Assembly: GCA_963666035.2 (NCBI GenBank)
Contig: CAXXJI010000006.1
Location: 124,001 to 188,000, forward strand
Direction of reading: 5' to 3'
Length of the DNA stretch: 64,000 bases
Source of the DNA: CALMFG01 sp963666035
Lineage (GTDB): Bacteria > Bacillota > Clostridia > Christensenellales > CALMFG01
Shown: positions 1 to 8,140 of the stretch, piece after piece
Position numbering within the stretch: position 1 is the first letter of the stretch
Layout: each line of letters begins with the position of its first letter
Notes under the pieces: model-generated
The model's database searches: none
What the model was told of the DNA's origin: nothing
What the model saw: only the letters and a program-made list of their open reading frames with translations
Made by a program: the position numbers and the translations under genes

Positions 1-27
1 ACAATGAGAACTTACGATATCGCATAA
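1..27 (+). CDS. C-terminal end of an upstream gene, probably a sugar-binding protein (partial)
   Basis: Eight codons and a TAA stop in one frame (TMRTYDIA) run in from the left edge. Nothing in the peptide itself identifies the family. The call rests on position: the next genes are two MalF/MalG-type permeases, the gene before such a pair is usually the solute-binding protein, and a hairpin like those after the other two binding-protein genes in this window follows directly. It could be any other gene. Confidence 0.3.
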   Translation, partial: TMRTYDIA

Positions 28-32
28 TGATG

Positions 33-54
33 GGAGGCTCGAAAATGAGCCTCC
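33..54 (+). other. Intercistronic hairpin before the permease pair
   Basis: GGAGGCTC (33-40) and GAGCCTCC (47-54) form a perfect 8-bp stem around a 6-nt loop, extendable by imperfect pairing outside. It is followed by TGTCATTTT, so it may act as a weak terminator or as an mRNA 3'-end stabiliser. Similar hairpins sit after the two complete sugar-binding-protein genes of this window. Confidence 0.6.
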
Positions 55-93
55 TGTCATTTTAAAATGGTGTACATGCAGTTGGAGGACAAA

Positions 94-999
94 ATGAGCA
101 TCAAAAAAACAAAGAAAAGGCAGAGGAAAGTAAAAGCGTTGCCATACCTTTTACCGGCCATCATGATTATGGTGGTCATGCTGGGGTTCCCGATTGTCTA
201 CAATTTTATTCTCAGCTTTATGAAATGGGCGATTAAAGATCCAACCCACCCGTTTATCGGGTTCCAAAACTATATTAATGTGGTGACCGATAGTCATTTT
301 CCAAAAGTGCTTACCACCACTGTGCTTTGGACACTCGCGGGTGTTGTGCTTCAAATGGTGATCGGAATCGGCCTGGCACTGTTTGTGGAAAGCTTAACAC
401 GGGGCAGAAAAATGATGCGTATCATCATGCTGATTCCGTGGATTATTCCGGGCGTGGTAACCGCGCTGATGTGGAAATGGCTCTTGCAGTCCGATGTTGG
501 ACTGATCAACTATATATTGATGTCAACGGGCATCACTGAAAAAAATGTACTGTTTCTATCCCAACCGAATCTTGCGATTCTCTCGCTAATTCTGGTGAAC
601 ACATGGAAAGCAACACCGTTTTGGTTTCTGATGATTATCGCGGGATTACAGAGCAAGCCGACAGACCAACTGGAAGCCGCAAGACTGGACGGAGCAAATG
701 GTGTGCAGGTGCTGCGCTATGTCATTTTGCCGCATCTTTCACCGATTATCGCGTCAACCGGGGTTTTAACCACCATCTGGACATTGAATTACTTTGATCT
801 AATTTGGGTGGTGACCAAGGGTGGGCCTTTGAACGCCACCACCACGCTGCCGATTTTTATCTATCGTCAAGCCTTTGAATTCAATGACTTTGGTGCTTCG
901 GCGGCAACGGCAGTGATTTCATTCGTAGTGGTCACACTCATCAGCATACCGTATATCAAGCGGATGTTTAAAAATCTATCGGAAGAGGGGGTGCTTTAA
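94..999 (+). CDS. Sugar ABC transporter permease, MalF/UgpA type
   Basis: Inner-membrane subunit of a CUT1-type carbohydrate importer. After a basic N-terminus (KKTKKRQRKVK) there are about six hydrophobic segments, and the EAA-loop motif that contacts the ATPase appears as EAARLDGANGVQVLRYVILP. ATG at 94 is chosen because GGAGG lies at 84-88; the ATG at 67 has no such site. That gives 301 residues, normal for the family. It directly abuts the MalG-type partner. No ATPase gene is present nearby, so a shared MsmK-like ATPase encoded elsewhere probably energises it. The substrate is inferred to be a mannoside from the downstream GH38 and manA genes, not from the protein. Confidence 0.9.
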   Translation: MSIKKTKKRQRKVKALPYLLPAIMIMVVMLGFPIVYNFILSFMKWAIKDPTHPFIGFQNYINVVTDSHFPKVLTTTVLWTLAGVVLQMVIGIGLALFVESLTRGRKMMRIIMLIPWIIPGVVTALMWKWLLQSDVGLINYILMSTGITEKNVLFLSQPNLAILSLILVNTWKATPFWFLMIIAGLQSKPTDQLEAARLDGANGVQVLRYVILPHLSPIIASTGVLTTIWTLNYFDLIWVVTKGGPLNATTTLPIFIYRQAFEFNDFGASAATAVISFVVVTLISIPYIKRMFKNLSEEGVL

Positions 1000-1839
1000 G
1001 TGGTTACAGAAAAAACATCAAGTCTAAAACAAATATTAAAGATCGCACTTTGCGTTCTGTTGTGCTTAGTGGTGATCGTTCCGCTGTATTGGATGATTGT
1101 TACCGCACTTAAGACCGAAACGGATGTGTTTAAAATGCCCATGCAGTTTTTCCCATTGAAACCGACATTGGAAAACTTTATTTATACGCTGACGCAGACA
1201 GCGATGCCGACTTACTTTTTAAACTCGCTCATCTATGTTGTCTCTACTGTAACGGTTGTGCTGATGGTTGCAAGCCTTGCGGCGTACAGCATTACGCGGT
1301 TCAAGCACAAAGGAAAGAAAGGGCTTTTATATATTGTACTGCTATCGCAGTATATGCCGGTCACTACCCTGATTGTGCCGCTGTTTATTGTGTTTTCTTC
1401 ACTGAATCTTATCAATAATCGGATTGCACTCATCATGGTTTATTGCGCACTGCAGATTCCAATTGCCATTTGGCTTTTAATTGGATACTTCAACAGCATT
1501 CCGCATTCTTTGGATGAAGCGGCTATGATTGATGGATGCTCCACCTTCCAAGCGTTTTTTAAAATCATCCTGCCGCTGGCAAAACCGGGCTTAATGGCTG
1601 TGGCTATCAGCGTGGGCATAGCGGTATGGCAGGAACTGATTTTAGCCACCACATTTATCAGTGACAACAGCCTGAGGCCCATTATGGTCGGAGTCAGCAC
1701 AGCGGTCACGCGCTCGGGCGTCCGATGGGGTCAGCTGAGCGCAACCGGAGTTATCGCATTTATACCGGTTGTTATTATATATGCATTCTGCCAGCGCTTT
1801 CTTGTAAGAGGCTTGACAAGCGGCGCGATTAAAGGATAA
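1000..1839 (+). CDS. Sugar ABC transporter permease, MalG/AraQ type
   Basis: Second membrane subunit of the CUT1 importer, 279 residues. One N-terminal membrane segment (about residues 13-34) and five further ones are visible. The EAA loop reads DEAAMIDGCSTFQAFFKIILP, typical for this family, and the C-terminus ends in the usual short basic tail (RGLTSGAIKG). GTG at 1000 is the start: it follows the stop of the first permease without a gap, and a purine-rich GGAAGAGGGGG sequence lies just upstream inside the previous gene. Translation is therefore probably coupled, giving a 1:1 heterodimer. Confidence 0.9.
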   Translation: MVTEKTSSLKQILKIALCVLLCLVVIVPLYWMIVTALKTETDVFKMPMQFFPLKPTLENFIYTLTQTAMPTYFLNSLIYVVSTVTVVLMVASLAAYSITRFKHKGKKGLLYIVLLSQYMPVTTLIVPLFIVFSSLNLINNRIALIMVYCALQIPIAIWLLIGYFNSIPHSLDEAAMIDGCSTFQAFFKIILPLAKPGLMAVAISVGIAVWQELILATTFISDNSLRPIMVGVSTAVTRSGVRWGQLSATGVIAFIPVVIIYAFCQRFLVRGLTSGAIKG

Positions 1840-1854
1840 GGACAAAATAGAAAA

Positions 1855-2832
1855 ATGAAATTTAATATTCCAAACCTGGGTGCTTTCTCGGATGATTGCG
1901 GGTTAATCGAAAAAGAGAAAAGCAGCGATGGTCTATTCAGTGCAGCCAAAAACGGGGTAAATGGGGTGTTTTCAACCGGCGATGAAAAGGTGGAACTCAT
2001 AACATTTGACGAAAAAACTCTGGCCTTTGTGAAATCCTCGCAAGGGTATTCGGCCTACTATCCGGTACTGGCGGTTGAGAGAACCGGTGCAGTAAAAGCC
2101 GTGCTGATGGATCTGGACGGTACAACGGTTAAGAGTGAATCGTTTTGGATTAATATCATCCAGATGACCGTCCGATCGCTTTTGGGCAATGCAAAATTTT
2201 CGCTTGAAGATAAGGACATTCCCTTTGTTTCGGGGCACAGTGTTTCCGAGCACTTGCAATATTGCATTGATAAATATTGCGAAACAAAGACGTTATATCA
2301 GGCACGCGAATTCTATTTTCAGCATACGCATTCTGAAATGCATGACATCCTATACGAAGGTAAGCAGGGAGGCTTTTTGCCCACCGAAGGGGTGCGAGAA
2401 TGGCTGCTGATGCTGAAAAAGCGCGGCATCAAAATTGGGCTGGTCACTTCCGGGCTTTATGAAAAAGCATATCCTGAGATTCTATCGGCTTTTCGGACAA
2501 TGAAGCTGGGGGAGCCGGAAGCATTTTATGATGCAATCATCACGGCCGGAGACCCGCTCGGGCGAGGCAAAGCAGGAACGTTAGGTGAGCTGGAAGCCAA
2601 GCCGCACCCATGGCTGTATGCCGAAGCGGCAACTGTAGGTCTGAATGTTTCGTTTAAAGACCGCGGTTCAGTGATTGGCATAGAGGACAGTGGGGCCGGG
2701 GTTTGTGCGGTGCGCTTGGCCGGATACACCACCGTGGGAATGTCGGATGGCAATATATTGCAAAGCGGAACGAAACCGTTCTGCGATTTGTTCTGCAACA
2801 CATTTGCGCAACTTGAAAAAGAGATTTTCTGA
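1855..2832 (+). CDS. HAD-family sugar phosphatase or phosphoglucomutase-like protein with an extra N-terminal region
   Basis: HAD hydrolase of the beta-phosphoglucomutase/phosphatase group. Motif I is DLDGT with the nucleophile Asp86 and Asp88, the motif III lysine is in KPHP, and motif IV is GIEDSGAG, so the catalytic set is complete. A helical cap lies between motif I and motif II (TSG). About 80 residues precede the HAD core, rich in small and acidic residues and without a signal peptide; HAD proteins of this group normally begin only a few residues before motif I. ATG at 1855 has AAGGA upstream. Sitting between the permeases and the mannosidase, it probably dephosphorylates or isomerises a sugar phosphate from the imported glycoside. 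The substrate cannot be read from the sequence. Confidence 0.8.
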   Translation: MKFNIPNLGAFSDDCGLIEKEKSSDGLFSAAKNGVNGVFSTGDEKVELITFDEKTLAFVKSSQGYSAYYPVLAVERTGAVKAVLMDLDGTTVKSESFWINIIQMTVRSLLGNAKFSLEDKDIPFVSGHSVSEHLQYCIDKYCETKTLYQAREFYFQHTHSEMHDILYEGKQGGFLPTEGVREWLLMLKKRGIKIGLVTSGLYEKAYPEILSAFRTMKLGEPEAFYDAIITAGDPLGRGKAGTLGELEAKPHPWLYAEAATVGLNVSFKDRGSVIGIEDSGAGVCAVRLAGYTTVGMSDGNILQSGTKPFCDLFCNTFAQLEKEIF

Positions 2833-2842
2833 GGATAAAAAT

Positions 2843-5668
2843 ATGGATAAACAAAAGAATTATATTATCCCACATACGCATTGGGATAGGGAGTGGCGGT
2901 ACCCTATTTGGGGCACAAGAAAACTCCTGATTGAATTTATGGATATGTTGTTGGATATCTTGGATGCGGACCCTGATTACAGATATTTCCTCATGGACGG
3001 GCAGGTTTCGCCGATTGAAGACTATCTCGAAATTTGCCCGGAACAACGGGATCGAATGATTAGGCATTTACAGAAAGGCCGCATTGGAATTGGGCCTTGG
3101 TATACGCTGCCGGATTTGTATCCTCTTGATGGGGAAAGTCTCTTGCGTAATCTAAACGAAGGTATTCGGATATGTAAAAAATATGGCGGACATCTCAATG
3201 TGGGCTACAATTCCTTCGGGTGGGGTCAAACTGCACAGTTCCCGCAGATTTATGCGGACTATGGGTTTGATACCATCATCTGTGCAAAAAAAGTATCGGA
3301 AGAACGCGCACCGTATGCCGAGTTTATGTGGGAAAGCCCGGATGGTACGCGTGTGCTCACATCGCGGCTGGGTCAGTTTGCGCGCGCTAATTTCTTTTTT
3401 CACGCCTATATCAATTCGCGTTATGGATTGAAGTTTTTAAGCGAGGAATTCCGCTATTCCCCAGAAAAAGCGGGCTTTGCTATGCACCGTGCGGATGCGG
3501 TCTCTGCCAATCAGGACTACTTCCTGATAGACCCGGTAAAGGGGCATGATTTTTCTTACCTAAAACAAGGATTGGAAGAAACCTTTGAAGCGAACAGCAA
3601 TACACTTTGCAAGCAAAGCCAACTGCTATTGTCCGGCTGTGATTTTTCTACACCCCAACCTGACTTAAGCGAAGTCATTAAGGAAGCCGAAAAAGCATTT
3701 CCCGATATGGATTTTATCAATGCCCCGCTTACAGAATACACAGACGACTTGCATGCCGCGTTGGACAATCAAACGTTGCCGCTGGTCAAGGGTGAACTGC
3801 GAGACGGCCCGGCTTGTGATTGCTCAGGGAATGCGCTGGCCAGCCGAATGTATCTTAAAATTTTGAACAAACGGGCGCAAACAAAACTGCTGGGCTATGC
3901 GGAACCGTTTTGCACAATGGCGGCGGTGTACGGCGCCGCATATCCAAAGCATTTTCTGGACAAAGCTTGGAAGTATATGCTGGACTCACATTCGCACGAT
4001 GCCATTAATGGCGTAACACAGGACAAAACAGCGGATGATGTGGAATACCGCCTCAATCAGGCAGTGGAACTGGCGCAGGTGGCTTATGATCTTGCAGCTG
4101 AATATATTTTGAAAAAAATAAATCTGGACAGCGAAGACAAAAATGCGTCGTTCATATGTGTGTTTAATCCACTGCCCTTCCCAAACCAGAGTATAGTACG
4201 TGTCGTACTGGATACACCAAAAGATGCAACCGCCTGGAGTGTGCGCGTGCTGGACGAATCTGGCTGCGAGATGGAATTGCAGGAAAACGGACGCAGCGAG
4301 ATATCCTGTCCGGTGCATGATCTGGGCGGACGGCCCTGGCCGTTTTATGCGGATAGGCACGATGTTTTTTTGGATTCCGGCGTTATTCCAGCGCTGGGTT
4401 ATCGTGTGTTTAAAGTATTAACCCAAGCGCAATACACACCGAAGCACCATTACTGGTACCCCATGCGCAAAACGAAAAATGAGGATATCTGCAAGACCCC
4501 AAATGTTTTGGAAAATGAGTTCTTAAAGGTTTTTATACAACCCAATGGCACGTTCGATTTGCGGGACAAAGCAACCGAACAGACATACTTTGGCATGAAT
4601 TATTTTGAGGACACTGGAGATGTGGGCAGTTATTGGGCGTATTATCCGCCCTATAAAAACAAAACGTTTAATACGCTGACATCTTGCCCGAAAGTTTGGC
4701 TGGAAGAAAACGGACCGCTTAGCGCTACAATCGCCGTCGAACACCATCTGGAATTGCCAAGCTTCGGGGAAGAACCGCTGTATGGGTACCAAGGCAAGAG
4801 CGAACGCAGTACTGAAACAAAGGAGATGCGGATAATGTCCCGCATCACTTTAACCAAACTCAGCCGCTATGTAGCGATTAAAACCGAAGTTGGAAACAAT
4901 GTTCAGAATCATCGACTCAGCGTTGGATTCCCAACACATATCGTTTCGGACGTTGTATGTGCATCAGGACATTTCACCGTTGATAAGCGCGGTATTATAC
5001 CGACAAAAGACACGGAGGGCATGCATTGGAACGAAATGCAAACCCAACCCATGCAGGATTTTGTGGATATCAGCGATGGGGAAAATGGACTGGCCTTAAT
5101 AAGCAATAGTTGTTGTGAGTATGAAGCCCTAACCGATGATGCACGCACGCTGAAACTGACATTATTTCGCGCCGTTCAGAATATGATTGTCACCGGCTGG
5201 GAATGCGTGAACCGGTATCCTCAGCAAGAGGGAAGTCAGCTGCAACGCACCATGATATTCGAATACGCGGTTTTTCCTCATTTCGGAGACTCGGTGGAAG
5301 GGCACGTGTTGCGCGAGGCAAAACGTTTTGCCGAACAACCTATGCCCTATCAGGTCACAGGCGCGCATTCAGGTAGCATGCCTTTGTCTCTCGGTTTTAT
5401 GGAGATTGAGCATCATCAGCTGGTTTTATCTGCACTTAAAAAAGCGGATAACGGCAATGGTTATATCTTACGCTCGTATAACCCAACTGATGAGACCATT
5501 GTCAGCCGTGTTCGGTTTGCGCGGCAGATAAAATCGGCAAGATTGGCCAAAATGGACGAAAAGCCCATATCGGGATTACCCTTAGTCCAAAACGGGGATC
5601 TAGAAATCACCGTGGCTCACCATAAAATCGTGACATTGCTTTTGGAATTCTCTGATGAAACCAAATAA
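2843..5668 (+). CDS. GH38 alpha-mannosidase-like protein lacking the usual nucleophile aspartate
   Basis: Cytoplasmic 941-residue protein of glycoside hydrolase family 38. The N-terminal zinc motif HTHWDREW (residues 11-18; His13 and Asp15 expected to bind zinc) is present, as is the later HSHDAINGV motif that supplies the third ligand. The stretch that normally reads PDSFG, whose Asp is the catalytic nucleophile and a zinc ligand, reads here GYNSFGWGQTAQFPQIY (from residue 121), with no Asp. So the enzyme is either altered, uses another residue, or belongs to a divergent subgroup. ATG at 2843 follows GAGGATAAAAAT; a longer open frame upstream lies inside the HAD gene and is not likely used. 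Neighbours (permeases, HAD, manA) fit degradation of a mannosyl compound to mannose or mannose-6-phosphate. Confidence 0.85.
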   Translation: MDKQKNYIIPHTHWDREWRYPIWGTRKLLIEFMDMLLDILDADPDYRYFLMDGQVSPIEDYLEICPEQRDRMIRHLQKGRIGIGPWYTLPDLYPLDGESLLRNLNEGIRICKKYGGHLNVGYNSFGWGQTAQFPQIYADYGFDTIICAKKVSEERAPYAEFMWESPDGTRVLTSRLGQFARANFFFHAYINSRYGLKFLSEEFRYSPEKAGFAMHRADAVSANQDYFLIDPVKGHDFSYLKQGLEETFEANSNTLCKQSQLLLSGCDFSTPQPDLSEVIKEAEKAFPDMDFINAPLTEYTDDLHAALDNQTLPLVKGELRDGPACDCSGNALASRMYLKILNKRAQTKLLGYAEPFCTMAAVYGAAYPKHFLDKAWKYMLDSHSHDAINGVTQDKTADDVEYRLNQAVELAQVAYDLAAEYILKKINLDSEDKNASFICVFNPLPFPNQSIVRVVLDTPKDATAWSVRVLDESGCEMELQENGRSEISCPVHDLGGRPWPFYADRHDVFLDSGVIPALGYRVFKVLTQAQYTPKHHYWYPMRKTKNEDICKTPNVLENEFLKVFIQPNGTFDLRDKATEQTYFGMNYFEDTGDVGSYWAYYPPYKNKTFNTLTSCPKVWLEENGPLSATIAVEHHLELPSFGEEPLYGYQGKSERSTETKEMRIMSRITLTKLSRYVAIKTEVGNNVQNHRLSVGFPTHIVSDVVCASGHFTVDKRGIIPTKDTEGMHWNEMQTQPMQDFVDISDGENGLALISNSCCEYEALTDDARTLKLTLFRAVQNMIVTGWECVNRYPQQEGSQLQRTMIFEYAVFPHFGDSVEGHVLREAKRFAEQPMPYQVTGAHSGSMPLSLGFMEIEHHQLVLSALKKADNGNGYILRSYNPTDETIVSRVRFARQIKSARLAKMDEKPISGLPLVQNGDLEITVAHHKIVTLLLEFSDETK

Positions 5669-6647
5669 ACTGACGCCGGTTTTCAAGGATTATCTTTGGG
5701 GAGGAAAGCGTCTGGCTGAGAAATACGGCAAGAAAACAGACCTGGATATCATTGCAGAGAGCTGGGAATTGTCTTGTCATTCAGATGGGCTTTGTACAGT
5801 TGATGGCCGCACCACGCTGAAAGACTGGCTGGGAACCCAAAAAAATGACGTTTTGGGGAGAAACTGCGCCGATGGTGATGAGTTTCCTTTGTTGGTCAAA
5901 CTCATCGATGCCGCAAAGGATTTATCCGTACAAGTGCATCCGAATGATGATTTCGCACGCAAGTACGAGAACAGCCAAGGGAAAACTGAAATGTGGGTGG
6001 TTCTGGATTGTGAAAACGGCGCATATCTCTACTATGGGTTCAATTGGGATGTCAGCGCGGCTCAGGTGCGCCAGGCGATAACCGATAATACGCTAACGGC
6101 GTTGCTTAATCAAGTAATAGTCTCGCCCGGCGATGTTTTCTTCATAAAGCCAGGAACCGTTCACGCGATTGGTGCGGGGACTCTGATTGCGGAAATACAG
6201 CAGAATTCCAACATTACTTATCGCATGTATGACTATGGACGTGTAGACACAAATGGGAAACCGCGGAGGCTGGATATTGAAAAGGCGCTGGCTGTAGCTG
6301 AAATGCGCCGAACGGATATTACAGTACCGAAACTTCATTCGCGGAGTCCGGCGATGAGTTCATCCAGTACAAGATTGATGATCTGCGACTATTTTACTGT
6401 TTATAGAGTTGAATCGTGCAATCAGGCCATGAGCAGGGCAGGTATAGAAAGCTTTGAAACGCTTTTAGTACTGTCGGGTGCTTGCGAACTGATACAAAAC
6501 GGGAATCATATTCCGCTTTGCAAGGGCGAGAGTGTATTCATTTGCGCAAACAGCGGGGAGTACACCCTCCTCGGTCAATGTACTTATTTGCGAATATTCG
6601 CAGGAAGGGTTGAAGCGAGCTATGCAGATGTGGTTTTTGCTCTCTAA
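5655..6647 (+). CDS. manA: Mannose-6-phosphate isomerase, class I
   Basis: Converts mannose-6-phosphate to fructose-6-phosphate in the cytoplasm. The type I cupin signatures are clear: VQVHPNDDFA and GKTEMW supply zinc ligands, and KPGTVHAIGAGTLIAEIQQ with ITYRMYDYGR forms the substrate-binding part. The length of 330 residues matches the short bacterial form. The start overlaps the end of the mannosidase gene by 14 bases, so the two are translationally coupled. This links the operon to central metabolism and is the best support for a mannose-containing substrate. It converges with the sortase gene, 24 bases apart; I see no obvious terminator in that gap. Confidence 0.95.
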   Translation: MKPNKLTPVFKDYLWGGKRLAEKYGKKTDLDIIAESWELSCHSDGLCTVDGRTTLKDWLGTQKNDVLGRNCADGDEFPLLVKLIDAAKDLSVQVHPNDDFARKYENSQGKTEMWVVLDCENGAYLYYGFNWDVSAAQVRQAITDNTLTALLNQVIVSPGDVFFIKPGTVHAIGAGTLIAEIQQNSNITYRMYDYGRVDTNGKPRRLDIEKALAVAEMRRTDITVPKLHSRSPAMSSSSTRLMICDYFTVYRVESCNQAMSRAGIESFETLLVLSGACELIQNGNHIPLCKGESVFICANSGEYTLLGQCTYLRIFAGRVEASYADVVFAL

Positions 6648-6671
6648 AGCAGATCAAAACATATACATAAA

Positions 6672-7628
6672 TCACCGTATCATTTTTGCCATCACGACAA
6701 ATCGCCCGTTTTCTTCGGTTGTGCAGGTTGAAAGAGTCAGTATAATATCATCTTTGTAGAAATTCATATACGTATCGTACATGGATAGCTGATGACACAC
6801 ATTTAAAAAATCAACCCACATTTCGTCATAGGGGAACTCGGTATCAATATAGTAAAAATCGGTGGTAGTCTCAAATACCGAAAAAATCTCCCACTGCAAT
6901 GTTTCATTCAGCGTATCAAAAGCGATGATCGGATGCTCAATAAAAAAATCCTCGTTTTCATACTGTAATAGCCCCTTAAACATGGTGCCGTCCTTCATGC
7001 GGTGGCCATAGAGAATGATATTTCGGGTTTTAGAAAAATCGTTAATATCGCATCGATAGTCCATAAAAATGGCTCCGGCAGTACTTTCAAGGCGGTCAAA
7101 CCCATGTGTGATGTAATAGTCATTGTCACTGGATTGAACAACCGGATAATCGATGACCGTATGATCAATTTTGATATATCCAACGGTATCAGGGTTTAAT
7201 TGCGAAAATTTTCGCAAATATGCCGGGTGGGTTGATACTTTTGATGTAAAAGCCTTATCAGTTGTCTCAATCCTGTAATCGGATGAGGATATATCCGCTG
7301 TGATTGATGACTTATTTAAGAACGGCGGCTGATATAGAGCAAGCACCAGCACAGCAGCAAGCATTAAAATAATCGATACGATGAAAAAAGTATTTCTTAA
7401 CGGCTTCTTTTCTAAGGGCGGGGCAAGACTATCGTTTGTATCCGGCACATTATCACGCATGCGCCTGACAGGATAAGGGCTGACCATGAGCTTTTTTGGA
7501 TGATTCTTTTGGTTTATGCGCGAAGAAGCGCACTTTGCCGATTTTTTATGCCTAAAAGATGAAAGCCTTTTAAAGCGCAAACGTGCTTTTGCCATCAAAA
7601 CCTTAATTTTTAAATGTATTTTGCCCAT
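6672..7628 (-). CDS. srtB: Class B sortase
   Basis: Membrane-anchored cysteine transpeptidase that joins surface proteins to peptidoglycan. The long basic N-terminus (about 90 residues, many Lys/Arg) precedes one membrane segment (VSIILMLAAVLVLALY) and the catalytic domain. The sortase triad is visible: His in LYGHRMKDG, Cys302 in TLSTC and Arg309 in GRFVVMAK. The MKDGTMFKGLLQYENEDFF region is typical of class B. It lies 5 bases after the stop of the giant secreted protein's C-terminal module, which ends in NPKTGEY, so enzyme and likely substrate share an operon. Class B enzymes are known to prefer NPxTG/NPQTN-like motifs. Its own ribosome site is weak, suggesting coupling to the upstream gene. 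Confidence 0.92.
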   Translation of the reverse strand: MGKIHLKIKVLMAKARLRFKRLSSFRHKKSAKCASSRINQKNHPKKLMVSPYPVRRMRDNVPDTNDSLAPPLEKKPLRNTFFIVSIILMLAAVLVLALYQPPFLNKSSITADISSSDYRIETTDKAFTSKVSTHPAYLRKFSQLNPDTVGYIKIDHTVIDYPVVQSSDNDYYITHGFDRLESTAGAIFMDYRCDINDFSKTRNIILYGHRMKDGTMFKGLLQYENEDFFIEHPIIAFDTLNETLQWEIFSVFETTTDFYYIDTEFPYDEMWVDFLNVCHQLSMYDTYMNFYKDDIILTLSTCTTEENGRFVVMAKMIR

Positions 7629-7633
7629 ACAAG

Positions 7634-8140
7634 CTAATACTCGCCGGTTTTTGGGTTGTCAATCGGGTTCTTTTCGCTAATATCAGCTTCGGTAATCACG
7701 GCGAAGGTGCCTGTGATATCCAGCTGAATCGTAATATCCAGCGACAAGAACAGCGGATTGTTCGTGACGCTGACGCCCGAGCCGCCGCCGGTAATCGCGG
7801 CTGTGTTGTCTGTACCTTCTGTAAAGCTTAAAGTGTATCGGCCGATTTCGGTCATGCCGTTTCTTAGTGACAGGGTATGGGGCGAGAGGAAAACCCCTGT
7901 ATAAACCACTTCACCTTCCAAACCTGTTGTTGCAAATACGGGTGTTGAGTTTAGTACCAGAGTGTGCGCACCGGCATATGAACCGTCGCTGTTTAAAACA
8001 GTGATTCTGATAGTTCTTTTATTCGGCACATCCTTTGCGTCGTTCGGGTCAGTACCGGCAGCAATTTCGTCCAGGTCGCTGACGCCGTCTTCATCGGTGT
8101 CATCTGCCCATACAGCGGTTGCAACAGCATCACCGTTCAC
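7634..8140 (-). CDS. Frameshifted C-terminal module of the giant secreted protein, ending in NPKTGEY
   Basis: Open frame continuing the giant upstream protein in another frame. By homology with the second secreted protein of this window, the coding sense in this frame starts already near 8229 (ETIVLNDGAGFSKPKAVLD). It contains a calcium-type acidic repeat (DTDEDGVSDLDEIAAGTDPND), then a roughly 120-residue beta-rich domain, and ends IDNPKTGEY-stop. No hydrophobic segment or basic tail follows the motif, unlike standard sortase substrates. The break is one extra base in an A4 run on the coding strand (8230-8233). No convincing ribosome site precedes the possible GTG at 8140, so this part is either lost, joined by frameshifting, or split only by a sequence error. 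Confidence 0.7.
   Translation of the reverse strand: MNGDAVATAVWADDTDEDGVSDLDEIAAGTDPNDAKDVPNKRTIRITVLNSDGSYAGAHTLVLNSTPVFATTGLEGEVVYTGVFLSPHTLSLRNGMTEIGRYTLSFTEGTDNTAAITGGGSGVSVTNNPLFLSLDITIQLDITGTFAVITEADISEKNPIDNPKTGEY

Noticed and set aside
2690..2842. Longer start of the GH38 gene
   Set aside because: The added 51 residues lie inside the HAD gene and read as out-of-frame sequence; ATG 2843 has a ribosome site and begins just before the family's first motif.
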